The notes under the pieces were generated by a model that saw only the letters and a program-made list of their open reading frames with translations, had not been told where the DNA came from and ran no database searches. Shown here one piece after another: positions 17,460 to 25,525 of a DNA stretch of 64,000 nucleotides (position 1 is its first letter; every line of letters starts with the position of its first letter). The translations under genes and the position numbers were made by a program. The stretch is taken from positions 56,894 to 120,893 of the forward strand of contig NZ_JBHUIW010000020.1 of the NCBI RefSeq assembly GCF_042682915.1, given 5' to 3'. This stretch comes from Rhodoplanes azumiensis (GTDB taxonomy: Bacteria > Pseudomonadota > Alphaproteobacteria > Rhizobiales > Xanthobacteraceae).

Positions 17460-18560
17460 ATGACCCGCCGTGCCTATGTCCACCGCATCGCCGCTGCCGC
17501 GCCCGACGACGTGTCCGGCATCGAGAACGCCATCTCGGACGGCCGTATCGATCCGGCCGGCATCGTCGCCATCTTCGGCAAGACCGAGGGGAACGGCTGC
17601 GTCAACGATTTCGCCCGCGGCTTCGCGACCCAGTCGCTCGGCCTGATGCTGCAGCGGCATATGAGTGCCGAGGCCGCGCACGCCGTCTGCCTGGTGATGT
17701 CGGGCGGCACCGAGGGCGGGATGTCGCCGCACTGGACCGTGTTCGAGCGGCGCGACACCGTCGAGGGGCCGAACGGGGTGGCGCTCGCCATCGGCCGCAC
17801 CCGCACGCCGGTGCTGCCCTTCGGCGATCTCGGCCGCGTCGCCGAGGTCGACATGGTGGCGGCGGGTGTGCGGGCCGCGATGGCGGATGCCGGCATCACG
17901 GATCCGGCCGACGTTCACTTCGTCCAGATCAAGTGCCCGCTGCTCACGCTCCGCCGCATCGGCGAGGCCGAGGCGAAAGGCGAGACGGTTTCGACCCGCG
18001 ACACGCTCAAGTCGATGGGGCTGTCGCGCGCCGCGAGTGCGCTGGGGGTCGCCGTCGCGCTCGGCGAGATCGCACGTGATCAGATCACGGACGACAAGAT
18101 CGCGACCGACTGGTCGCTGTGGTCCGGCCGCGCCTCGTGCTCGTCCGGCATCGAGCTTCTGGATCACGAGATCGTCGTGCTCGGGTCGTCTCCGGCCTGG
18201 GCCGGGCCGCTGGTGATCGATCACGCCGTGATGGCCGACGGCATCGACGTCGAGCCGGTGCGCGCCGCGCTGCGCCGCCTCGGCTTTTCGGCCGACGGCC
18301 AGCTCTCGCCCGCCGAGCGCGGTCGCCTCGTCGCGCTGCTCTCGAAGGCCGAGGCGAGCCACGACGGCAAGATCCGCGGCCACCGCCACACCATGCTGGA
18401 CGATTCCGACATCTCCGCCACCCGCCACGCCCGCGCCTTCGTCTGTGGCGCGCTCGCCGGCCTGGTCGGCCACGCCGAGATCTACGTCTCCGGCGGCGCC
18501 GAGCATCAGGGCCCCGATGGCGGCGGCCCGGTCGCCGTCATCGCCACGCGGGCGGGGTGA
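17460..18560 (+). CDS. Ring-opening amidohydrolase, barbiturase / cyanuric acid amidohydrolase (AtzD) family
   Basis: This enzyme hydrolyses one C-N bond of a cyclic ureide, either barbiturate or cyanuric acid. It has 366 residues, the family length. The threefold internal repeat is visible, each part supplying a Lys-Ser pair: Lys41 (FGKTEGNG) with Ser81 (MSGGTEGG), Lys158 (VQIKCPLL) with the Ser pair in SGRASCSSGIEL, and Lys296 (ALLSKAEAS) with the Ser of YVSGGAEHQGP. This fold occurs only in these two enzymes and close relatives. I cannot decide between substrates from motifs. The RutB-like hydrolase and the malonate locus nearby make barbiturate attractive. Confidence 0.92.
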   Translation: MTRRAYVHRIAAAAPDDVSGIENAISDGRIDPAGIVAIFGKTEGNGCVNDFARGFATQSLGLMLQRHMSAEAAHAVCLVMSGGTEGGMSPHWTVFERRDTVEGPNGVALAIGRTRTPVLPFGDLGRVAEVDMVAAGVRAAMADAGITDPADVHFVQIKCPLLTLRRIGEAEAKGETVSTRDTLKSMGLSRAASALGVAVALGEIARDQITDDKIATDWSLWSGRASCSSGIELLDHEIVVLGSSPAWAGPLVIDHAVMADGIDVEPVRAALRRLGFSADGQLSPAERGRLVALLSKAEASHDGKIRGHRHTMLDDSDISATRHARAFVCGALAGLVGHAEIYVSGGAEHQGPDGGGPVAVIATRAG

Positions 18561-18590
18561 CCGGGTCACTGGTGGAAGAAGCCAAAGGAT

Positions 18591-18680
18591 TCGTCATGGC
18601 CGGGCTCGTCCCGGCCATCCACGATCTTTCATTATAGGCGCCGCAAGACGTGGATGCCCGCGAGGAGCGCGGGCATGACG
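18591..18680. repeat. Palindromic intergenic repeat, family A copy 3
   Basis: TCGTCATGGCCGGGCTCGTC and the facing CGTGGATGCCCGCGAGGAG half form the same element as at 412. It separates two convergent genes (ring-opening hydrolase and lysR) and could act as a terminator for both. Confidence 0.85.
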
Positions 18681-18706
18681 AGCTCCGGGGGCGGCGATGA
18701 GTCTGC

Positions 18707-19630
18707 TCATCCCGTCTGGGGCTGCTCGCCGGCGATGAAGCGGCGCAGCTTGGCGAGCTCGGCGGCGAGGAAATCGAGGAACACCCGCACCCGGGCGGCG
18801 TGGCGGAGATCCGGATGGGTCAAGAGCCAGAGATCGGCCGCAAGCGCCGGGTCGGGCGGCGCGAGGCGGACGAGGGCCGGCCGGGCGTCGCCGATCAGGC
18901 AGGGCAGGTGGCCGATGCCGAGCCCGCTCTCCACCGCCTCGGCGAGCCCCAGCACCGAGTTCACCCGGTAGGCGACGCGCTCCGGTGCCACGTTGGCGCG
19001 GACATACTTGACGGCCTGCAGGGCGGCGAGGTGCTCGCCGAGCGCGATCCAGTCGCGCCCGTGCAGCGCTTCCGCGTCGGCGGGCGCGCCCTCCGGGAAG
19101 TCGACGGCGCGGCCGTAGAGTGCCCAGGCGATGGTCGCGGCGCGCCGGCCGACCAGGGTCTCGGGCGGCTGGTCGGTCGCCCGGATCGCCACGTCGGCGT
19201 CGCGCTTGGAGAGGTTGAGGGCCTGGTTGGTCAGCACGATGTCGAGCCGCACGTCCGGGCAGGCGATGCGGAACTTGGCGAACAGCGGCGTGAGCAGATG
19301 GACGAGCAGCGAGTCGTTGGTCGTCACTCGCAGCTCGCCCGAGGGCGTCACGGCCTGGCCGGCGAGCCGACGCGTGACGGCGGCGACGTCCTCGTCCATG
19401 CGGCGGGCGAGCGCGATCATCTCCTCGCCGGCCGCGGTCGCGGCGTAGCCGGAGCGATGGCGCTCGAACAGCGGCGTGCCGAGAGCCTCCTCGATCTGAC
19501 CGAGCCTTCGGAACACGGTCGAGTGGTTGATGCCGAGCAGCCCGGCCGCGGCCGGCAGGGTGCCGGCGTCGGCGATCGCCTTGATCAGGCGAAAGTCGTC
19601 CCAGGCCAGGGATTTTTGGGAGTCGGGCAT
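18707..19630 (-). CDS. LysR family transcriptional regulator
   Basis: This regulator has 307 residues. The winged helix-turn-helix is visible in LAWDDFRLIKAIADAGTL, AAAGLLGINHSTVFRRL and EEALGTPLFERHRSGYA. The NHSTVFRR recognition helix marks the LysR subgroup often seen beside oxidative-stress or quinone genes. Divergent transcription from the VOC dioxygenase gene at 19817, with a perfect 16-base palindrome between them, suggests it controls the dioxygenase/esterase set. The start at MPDSQKSLAWDD is the first that fits; the longer frame would run into the divergent promoter. Confidence 0.92.
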   Translation of the reverse strand: MPDSQKSLAWDDFRLIKAIADAGTLPAAAGLLGINHSTVFRRLGQIEEALGTPLFERHRSGYAATAAGEEMIALARRMDEDVAAVTRRLAGQAVTPSGELRVTTNDSLLVHLLTPLFAKFRIACPDVRLDIVLTNQALNLSKRDADVAIRATDQPPETLVGRRAATIAWALYGRAVDFPEGAPADAEALHGRDWIALGEHLAALQAVKYVRANVAPERVAYRVNSVLGLAEAVESGLGIGHLPCLIGDARPALVRLAPPDPALAADLWLLTHPDLRHAARVRVFLDFLAAELAKLRRFIAGEQPQTG

Positions 19631-19688
19631 CGGGGGTGCCTCGCTGTTTCCGTGGCCGCAATACAGCAGGCGGTTCTGCACTTCAAGG

Positions 19689-19704
19689 ATTGCGTCGACG
19701 CAAT
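19689..19704. promoter_or_regulatory. 16-base perfect palindrome, candidate LysR operator
   Basis: ATTGCGTCGACGCAAT is its own complement and contains the T-N11-A spacing (T at 19690, A at 19702) of LysR boxes. It lies 59 bases upstream of the lysR start and 113 upstream of the divergent dioxygenase gene. Confidence 0.6.
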
Positions 19705-19816
19705 GGCGCGGCGGCGGTCGGGCTGCCATCTTGGGCGGGACAGAAGCGGGCGAGCCCGCGCCGGGACATCCCGGCATCCCCGGAGACACCCGCGGAGACA
19801 CCTGGAGATCACCCCC

Positions 19817-20755
19817 ATGGCCCACGGCATTCATCATGTGACCATCATGGCTGGTCGCGCCCACCGCAACCTCGACACCTACACGCGGACGCTCGGCCTG
19901 CGGCTGGTCAAGAAGACCGTCAACTTCGACGATCCCGGCACCTATCACTTCTATTACGGCGACGAGACCGGCCGGCCCGGCACCATCGTCACGTTCTTCC
20001 CGTGGGAGCACACCGCCCCCGGCCAGTCGGGCGTCGGCGAGACGATCGAGACGGCGCTGCGCATCCCGGAGACGGCGATCGCGTTCTGGACGCACCGGCT
20101 GGTCGAGGCGGGGCTTCGCCACGAGGCGCCGGCGAAGCGCTTCGGCGAGACCGTGATCCGCTTCCGCGATCCGGACGGCACCCGGCTCGCCCTCGTCGGC
20201 GTGCCCGGCATCGAACGCGAGCCGGCGTGGAGCACGGCCGAGATCCCGGCCGAGGTGGCGATCCGCGGGGTCCATTCGGTCGGCCTCCTGGTCGCCGACA
20301 CGGCGCCGACGGGCGCGATCCTAACCGGCGTGCTCGGCTTCGCGGAAGTCGCCCGCGACGAGGACGTGGTGCGCTATCGCGCGGCGGACGCCTCCGATGA
20401 CACGCCGGGCGCCATCGTCGACCTGCACCGGGCCGGCGCTCCGTTCCGCGGCCGGCTCGGCGCCGGCTCGGTCCACCATGTCGCCTTCCGGGCGGCCGAC
20501 GACGCGGCGCAGGCCGCGATGGTGACGCGGCTTTCGGCCGAGCACGGGCTGCGCACCACCGAGCAGCGCGACCGCAACTACTTCCGCTCGGTCTATTTCC
20601 GCGAGCCGGGCGGCGTGCTGTTCGAGATCGCGACCGATGTGCCCGGCTTCGCCGTGGACGAGCCGGTCGCGGCCCTCGGCACGGCGCTCAAGCTGCCGGC
20701 CCGATACGAGGGCCGGCGCGCCGCCATCGAGGCCGTGCTGCCGCAGGTGGCGTGA
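19817..20755 (+). CDS. Ring-cleaving dioxygenase, VOC family (MhqO/MhqA-like)
   Basis: This 312-residue protein belongs to the vicinal oxygen chelate superfamily, in the group annotated as ring-cleaving dioxygenases that handle hydroquinones. Two VOC modules are seen: GIHHVTIMAG...TLGLRLVKKTVNFDDP at the N-terminus and SVHHVAFRA...YFRSVYFREPGGVLFEIATD in the second half. The His of the HHV motifs and the Glu of LFEIATD are the expected metal ligands. A second copy is encoded at 21726 with an esterase gene between, as in mhqO/mhqD sets. Activity on quinone-type substrates is inferred from the family. Confidence 0.9.
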   Translation: MAHGIHHVTIMAGRAHRNLDTYTRTLGLRLVKKTVNFDDPGTYHFYYGDETGRPGTIVTFFPWEHTAPGQSGVGETIETALRIPETAIAFWTHRLVEAGLRHEAPAKRFGETVIRFRDPDGTRLALVGVPGIEREPAWSTAEIPAEVAIRGVHSVGLLVADTAPTGAILTGVLGFAEVARDEDVVRYRAADASDDTPGAIVDLHRAGAPFRGRLGAGSVHHVAFRAADDAAQAAMVTRLSAEHGLRTTEQRDRNYFRSVYFREPGGVLFEIATDVPGFAVDEPVAALGTALKLPARYEGRRAAIEAVLPQVA

Positions 20756-20778
20756 CGGCCCGAACCGGTGCGACGCGG

Positions 20779-20968
20779 TCCCTCTCCCCGCGCGCGGGGA
20801 GAGGGTGGCCCGGACCGAAGGTCCGAGTCGGGTGAGGGGGCGCTTCCGCAAGGCAGAGAGCTGGATGCTGAGACTCAGACGCAGAGACTCGCGGCGACGC
20901 CCCCTCACCCGCCGTCCGCGCTGATCGCGCGAACGTCGACCTCTCCCCGCAGGCGGGGAGAGGTGAGC
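20779..20968. repeat. Palindromic intergenic repeat, family B copy 2
   Basis: CCCTCTCCCCGCGCGCGGGG and the facing CCTCTCCCCGCAGGCGGGG form hairpins at both ends, with GGGTGAGGGGGC and GCCCCCTCACCC as the inner inverted arms. It is related to 14987-15137 and lies between the dioxygenase and esterase genes. Confidence 0.8.
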
Positions 20969-21021
20969 CGCGCCGGTTTGTGAATCCACTTCATCACATG
21001 ACCCTCACCCCCGAGGCCGAA

Positions 21022-21663
21022 ATGTCCGTCGCAACGACCAAGACCTCCGCGCTCGATCTGCATGTCCACCGCTTCGTTCCGGCCACCCGACCGGGCCGGC
21101 CGCCGCTGTTGCTGCTGCACGGCACCGGCGGCGACGAGACCGATCTGATCGGGCTCGGGCAGTCGCTGGCGCCCGGGGCGGCGCTGCTGTCGCCGCGCGG
21201 CAACGTGCTGGAGGGGCGGGCGCCGCGCTTCTTTCGACGTCTCGCCGAGGGCGTGCTCGACCAGGACGACGTGCGCCGCCGCGCCGCCGACCTCGCCATG
21301 TTCGTCGGCGCGGCGCGGGAAAAATACGGGATCGCCGCGCCCGTCGCGCTCGGCTTCTCCAACGGCGCGAACATCGCGGCGGCGCTGCTGCAGCTTCACC
21401 CCGGCGTGCTGTCGGGTGCCGTGCTGTTGCGCGCCATGGTGCCGCTCGACCCGGCGCCCGCCGCGACCGGGCTCGCCGGCACGCCGGTGCTGATCGTCGC
21501 CGGCGACGCCGACCCGATCATGCCGCCGGGCGATCCGGAGAAGCTCGCGGCGACCCTGACGGCGGCCGGTGCCGACGTGACGCTGCGCACCGTGCCGGCC
21601 GGCCACGGTCTCGGCCGCGCCGACCTTGCGCTTGCGGCCCAGTTCCTGGCGCGGCTCGGCTGA
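21022..21663 (+). CDS. Alpha/beta hydrolase, carboxylesterase/phospholipase family (MhqD-like)
   Basis: This serine esterase has 213 residues. The oxyanion region is LLLLHGTGGDETDL, the nucleophile elbow GFSNGAN, the acid Asp in AGDADPI and the catalytic His in AGHGLGRAD, as in the short YpfH/MhqD esterases. The ATG at 21022 is preferred because GAGG lies 6 bases before it; an ATG at 20998 and a GTG at 20980 are in frame but have no ribosome site. It is sandwiched between two VOC dioxygenase genes, so it probably processes the product of ring cleavage or detoxifies a conjugate. Confidence 0.88.
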   Translation: MSVATTKTSALDLHVHRFVPATRPGRPPLLLLHGTGGDETDLIGLGQSLAPGAALLSPRGNVLEGRAPRFFRRLAEGVLDQDDVRRRAADLAMFVGAAREKYGIAAPVALGFSNGANIAAALLQLHPGVLSGAVLLRAMVPLDPAPAATGLAGTPVLIVAGDADPIMPPGDPEKLAATLTAAGADVTLRTVPAGHGLGRADLALAAQFLARLG

Positions 21664-21725
21664 GCCGCCCACCGACCCGTGACCCACGATTCAAAGCCCG
21701 ATACGGACTCAGAAAGGCACCCCCC

Positions 21726-22670
21726 ATGCAGCTCACCGGCATCCATCATCTCACTGCCGTGACGGCGGACGCGCCCGGCAACCACGCCTTCTACACGGGC
21801 ACGCTCGGAATGCGGCTCGTGAAAAAGACCGTGAATCAGGACGACGTCTCGGCCTATCACCTGTTCTATGCCGACGGCCTCGCCTCGCCCGGCTCCGACC
21901 TCACCTTTTTCGACTGGCCGGTCGGGCGGGAGCAGCGCGGCACCCACAGCATCACCGGCACCGGCCTGCGGGTCGCCGGCGAGGCGAGCCTCGTCTGGTG
22001 GAAGGCGCGGCTCGCCGCCGCCGGCGTGACGCATGGCGACATCGTGCTGCGCGACGGCCGCGCGACGCTCGACCTCGAGGACTTCGAGGGCCAACGCCTC
22101 AGCCTCATCGACGACGGCGGCGCCGGCGACGCGCATGCCTGGGCCGGCAGCCCGGTGCCGGCCGCGCACCAGATTCGCGGGCTCGGGCCGATCACGATCT
22201 CGGTGCCGGATCTCGGCCCCACCGATGCGGTGCTGACCGCGCTGATGAACATGCGGCGCGAGCGCGACTACGAGACGCCCGGCCATCCCGGCTCCCGGAC
22301 GCATGTCTATGCGATGGGGCCGGGCGGACCGGCCGCCGAGCTGCATGTCGCGGTCGAGCCCGGGCGGCCGGTCGCCGGACCCGGCGCCGGTGGCGTTCAC
22401 CACGTCGCGTTCCGGGTGCCGGACGAGGCCTATCAGGACTGGGCCGAGCGGCTGCGCCGCATGCGCGTGCCGTCGAGCGGCCCGGTCGACCGCTACTACT
22501 TCCGCAGCCTCTATTTCCGCGAGCCGAACGGCATCCTGTTCGAGATCGCCACCGACGGGCCGGGCTTCGCGGTCGACGAGCCCCTGGAGGTCTTGGGCGA
22601 GCGGCTCGCGCTGCCGCCGTTCCTCGAGCCGCGGCGGGCCGAGATCGAGGCCGGCCTCACGCCCTTGTGA
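21726..22670 (+). CDS. Ring-cleaving dioxygenase, VOC family (second copy)
   Basis: This 314-residue paralogue of the protein at 19817 has the same two modules: GIHHLTAVTADAPGNHAFYT with GMRLVKKTVNQDD at the front, and GVHHVAFRVPDEAY with YYFRSLYFREPNGILFEIAT at the back. His and Glu metal ligands are kept. The two copies are clearly different in the middle (here YETPGHPGSRTHVYAMG), so this is an old duplication with likely different substrates. It ends the dioxygenase/esterase set and is followed by a terminator-like hairpin. Confidence 0.9.
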   Translation: MQLTGIHHLTAVTADAPGNHAFYTGTLGMRLVKKTVNQDDVSAYHLFYADGLASPGSDLTFFDWPVGREQRGTHSITGTGLRVAGEASLVWWKARLAAAGVTHGDIVLRDGRATLDLEDFEGQRLSLIDDGGAGDAHAWAGSPVPAAHQIRGLGPITISVPDLGPTDAVLTALMNMRRERDYETPGHPGSRTHVYAMGPGGPAAELHVAVEPGRPVAGPGAGGVHHVAFRVPDEAYQDWAERLRRMRVPSSGPVDRYYFRSLYFREPNGILFEIATDGPGFAVDEPLEVLGERLALPPFLEPRRAEIEAGLTPL

Positions 22671-22699
22671 CGGTCCGGCCGCTCCGGATTCGGCTCTGC

Positions 22700-22738
22700 A
22701 TCGCCCGCCGCGACGGAACGCCGCGACGGGCGATTTCT
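22700..22738 (+). terminator. Intrinsic terminator-like hairpin after the dioxygenase set
   Basis: ATCGCCCG (22700-22707) pairs perfectly with CGGGCGAT (22727-22734), with further CGCG pairing inside, followed by TTCTCCATT. The T-run is short. It lies 30 bases after the stop of the second dioxygenase gene. Confidence 0.5.
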
Positions 22739-22867
22739 CCATTCCGTCCGAGGTATGTTAGTATGACTTAAACCGGATCGGGGAATCATCGTCCGGTCGA
22801 TTCGAACATGGGCCGGCGCGGGTCCGGCCCGGTGAAATTTGCCGACGCCTCGGATTTGGAGTGTTCT

Positions 22868-23128
22868 ATGAATATCATCTACGCGCTTGCCGTCGTGGTG
22901 CTGACCCTCGTCGCCGTCTTCAAGATGCCCTATCCGGGCGCCAAGACCCTCGCCGTGTCGCCGAATCCGGTGTCCGCCGCGGTCGCCGCCCCGACGCCGA
23001 GCGAGCCTGTCGTCGCCGCCAAGCCCGAGCCGCCGCGCATCCAGTATGTCAGCACCAGACAGTGCAACCGCACCGCCTGGGGCAACATGAACTGCACCGA
23101 GATCACCACGGTGAAGCGCGGCTCCTGA
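22868..23128 (+). CDS. Small hypothetical exported or membrane-anchored protein
   Basis: This 86-residue protein is not recognised. An N-terminal hydrophobic stretch IIYALAVVVLTLVAVFKM (residues 3-20) could be an uncleaved anchor. An Ala/Pro/Val-rich linker and a C-terminal segment with two Cys residues (TRQCNRTAWGNMNCTE) follow; the two Cys could form a disulfide in the periplasm. GGAG at 22857-22860 lies 7 bases before the ATG. It stands alone after a terminator-like hairpin. Base composition is like its neighbours, supporting a real gene. Confidence 0.65.
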   Translation: MNIIYALAVVVLTLVAVFKMPYPGAKTLAVSPNPVSAAVAAPTPSEPVVAAKPEPPRIQYVSTRQCNRTAWGNMNCTEITTVKRGS

Positions 23129-24068
23129 CGGGCTGTTCGAACACGAGATTCCGACACGACGACGGGCGTGGCGGCTCTCCGGGCCGCCGGATGTCCGTGA
23201 GCGCCGTGCCGTGATTTGCCGATCGCGTGTCGATTTGTCGAGCTGACGTCCGCCGCGGTCATGGCCGGCGCGTCTCGGTCATTCTCCCGCCGCTTCGGTG
23301 CCGGCACCCTGTTTCGGCGTCGGCATCGGATCGTGGATGTCCGCGACGTGCGGGCACGACCCGCATGAGGCGCGGTCGCGCGGCCGGTCGGCGGCCGCCG
23401 TGCCGTGCTCGCCTCGGCCTCGGGCGCCGCCGGTCCCCTGAACCACCTCGCCGATCCCGCCGCATGCCGGGCAGACGCCGCCGTCCCGCTTGCCGGAGCC
23501 TTCCGATCCGGGCCGATCGCCTCGCCGGTGCCGGGTGTGCCGGCCGGCGCCTCGTCGGGACGACCGCCGTCGTCGCACCCGGTTCGTGAGAGACGTCCCG
23601 TCGTTCCTTCCCGTCCGATCGGGCCCGCGGCGGCGGTCGCACGGGACCGACGCGTCGTCGCACCGACGCGGCGGGCCGCGACGCTGCGCGACCAGCGGCG
23701 TTGTCCGAACGCGACACCATCAAATCACGATCTCGATCATCACGTGATCTGTTCGACAGCATCGTCATCCGACGTATGACGTAAGACGAGAAGTGGCTCG
23801 CAGACAGGCCATCGACTTCCTCGACGGAATGATCGACCATGAGCACGCGGTCATCCGGATTCCGAAGTTCGCTGGCCCGGACTAGATCCGAACGACTCGA
23901 CCCGTCCGACTTTCGACGTGGTCGCGCGCTCGACGACAGATCCGTCCTCCGACGTCTTGATCCCTACTCCTGCTCCCTTCGTTCCGCTCTCTCGCCCTGC
24001 TCGTCGTCGCTCCGCACGTCCGCTCGTCGACACCGTCTTCCATCCGACCGGCCATCACGAGGACGCAT
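23129..24068. other. Long intergenic region without a convincing gene
   Basis: Open frames here are short and Arg-rich on both strands, with no ribosome site or motif. A degenerate copy of the family A repeat lies at 23258-23370. A small hairpin GGCGGC/GCCGCC is at 23170-23188. The right end (CGAGGA at 24058-24063) is the ribosome site of the TctC gene. Confidence 0.6.
23258..23370. repeat. Degenerate palindromic repeat, family A remnant
   Basis: GGTCATGGCCGGCGCGTCTC and, further on, CGTGGATGTCCGCGACGTGC then GGGCACGACC match the two arms of the element at 412 with several changes and a longer centre. It looks like a decayed copy. Confidence 0.5.
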
Positions 24069-25046
24069 ATGATCAGATCGTTGGGTTTCGTCGTCGCCGC
24101 GGCGCTCGCCGGCGCGGCCCTGTTGCCGGCGCCCGCCGAGGCGCAGCAGACCTTCAGTCGCGCGGTGCGCATCGTGGTGCCCTACGCGCCCGGCGGCACC
24201 TCCGACATCCTGGCGCGCCTGATCGCGCCCAAGCTGCAGGAGGCGATCGGTCAGGCCGTGGTCGTCGAGAACAAGCCGGGCGGCTCCGGCAATATCGGCG
24301 CCGACGCGGTCGCCAAGGCGCCGAAGGACGGCCATTCGCTGCTGCTGCTCGACGTCGGCACGCTGGCGCTGGCCCCGAGCCTGTTCCCCGACCTCACCTT
24401 CGATCCGCAGAAGGATCTGGCTCCGGTCGGCATGATCATGTTCGCGCCCTATGTGCTGGCCGTCAGCCCGGCGACGCCGGCCAAGTCGGTCGCCGAGCTG
24501 ATCAGCTGGGCCAAGGCCAATCCGGGCAAGCTCGCGGTCGCCAACTCCGGCATCGGCGGCATGAATCACGTCACCCCGATCCGCATCGCCAAGGCGCTCG
24601 GCATCGAGTGGAAGAACGTGCCGTATCGCGGCGGCGCCGCCGCGACCCGCGCCGTGGTGTCGGGCGAGAGCCAGGTGATCTTCAACGGCGTCACGGCGAC
24701 GCTGCCTTTCGTCAAGAACAACCAGCTCGTCGGTCTCGCGGTTTCCGGCCCCGAGCGGCTGAAGTCCGCGCCGGATCTCCCGACCTTCGACGAGGCCAAG
24801 CTGCCGGCCGGTGACGCCGGCACCTGGCAGGGCCTGATGGTGACGGCCGGCTCGCCGCCCGAGCTCGTCGCCAAGCTCGACACCGAGCTGAAGAAGATCC
24901 TCGCGAGCCCGGACATCGCCCAGAAGATCGCCGATCTCGGCGGCACCGTGAAGGCCGACGGCCCGGCGGCGTTCCGCACCTGGTTCGCCGACAACGTGAA
25001 GACTCTCGGCGCGGTCGTTCGCGAGAACGGCATCAAGGGCGAGTGA
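24069..25046 (+). CDS. tctC: Tripartite tricarboxylate transporter substrate-binding protein (Bug/TctC family)
   Basis: This periplasmic receptor has 325 residues. The signal peptide MIRSLGFVVAAALAGAALLP ends at APAEAQ. The mature start then carries VRIVVPYAPGGTSDILARLI and VVVENKPGGSGNIGADAVA, the two hallmark blocks of Bug receptors, which bind carboxylates through main-chain and water contacts. The tctB and tctA genes follow on the same strand within 20 bases each, making a complete tripartite tricarboxylate importer. The substrate is unknown; citrate, terephthalate, nicotinate-like and other carboxylates are taken by relatives. Confidence 0.94.
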   Translation: MIRSLGFVVAAALAGAALLPAPAEAQQTFSRAVRIVVPYAPGGTSDILARLIAPKLQEAIGQAVVVENKPGGSGNIGADAVAKAPKDGHSLLLLDVGTLALAPSLFPDLTFDPQKDLAPVGMIMFAPYVLAVSPATPAKSVAELISWAKANPGKLAVANSGIGGMNHVTPIRIAKALGIEWKNVPYRGGAAATRAVVSGESQVIFNGVTATLPFVKNNQLVGLAVSGPERLKSAPDLPTFDEAKLPAGDAGTWQGLMVTAGSPPELVAKLDTELKKILASPDIAQKIADLGGTVKADGPAAFRTWFADNVKTLGAVVRENGIKGE

Positions 25047-25062
25047 GGGAGCGCGAAGCGCC

Positions 25063-25512
25063 ATGGATGGCCGCCGGATCGATCTGCAGGATCTGCTGTT
25101 CGGCCTGTTCCTGGTGGCGGTCGCCGTGTTCACGGGGATCGCGACCTGGAGCTTGCGGGTCGGAACGGCGGCCAACATGGGGCCGGGCTACATGCCGCGG
25201 GCGATCGCCGTCGCGGTGCTCGGCTTCGGCTTGTTCTTCGTCGTGCGCGGGCTTCTCGCGCCGTTCAAGCGCATCGCGCCGCCACAGGCGCGCGCCGTCG
25301 TGTTCATCCTCACGGCGGTCGCCGCCTTCGCGCTGCTCGTCACCACGGCGGGACTGATGATCGCGTCGGTCGTCACCATCGTGATCGCCGGCTTCGCCAG
25401 CCGCGAGACGCGGCCGCTGGAGACCGTGCTGTTCGGCAGCGCCATGGCGGTCGGGGCCGTGCTCCTGTTCGTCCAAGCCCTGAAGCTTCCGGTGCCGATC
25501 TGGCCCTGGTGA
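25063..25512 (+). CDS. tctB: Tripartite tricarboxylate transporter small membrane subunit (TctB)
   Basis: This 149-residue inner-membrane protein has four predicted membrane segments: DLLFGLFLVAVAVFTGIATW, AIAVAVLGFGLFFVVRGLL, FILTAVAAFALLVTTAGLMI, and a last one near the C-terminus. The sequence between the first two (LRVGTAANMGPGYMPR) is the typical TctB pattern for this family. It lies between tctC and tctA, as usual, and must act with TctA as the membrane part of the importer. Confidence 0.92.
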   Translation: MDGRRIDLQDLLFGLFLVAVAVFTGIATWSLRVGTAANMGPGYMPRAIAVAVLGFGLFFVVRGLLAPFKRIAPPQARAVVFILTAVAAFALLVTTAGLMIASVVTIVIAGFASRETRPLETVLFGSAMAVGAVLLFVQALKLPVPIWPW

Positions 25513-25525
25513 GGAGACGACCGCC

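Noticed and set aside
23259..23846. Possible minus-strand gene of 195 codons
   Set aside because: Arg-rich, no ribosome site, crosses a degenerate repeat; only the first 20 residues look protein-like.
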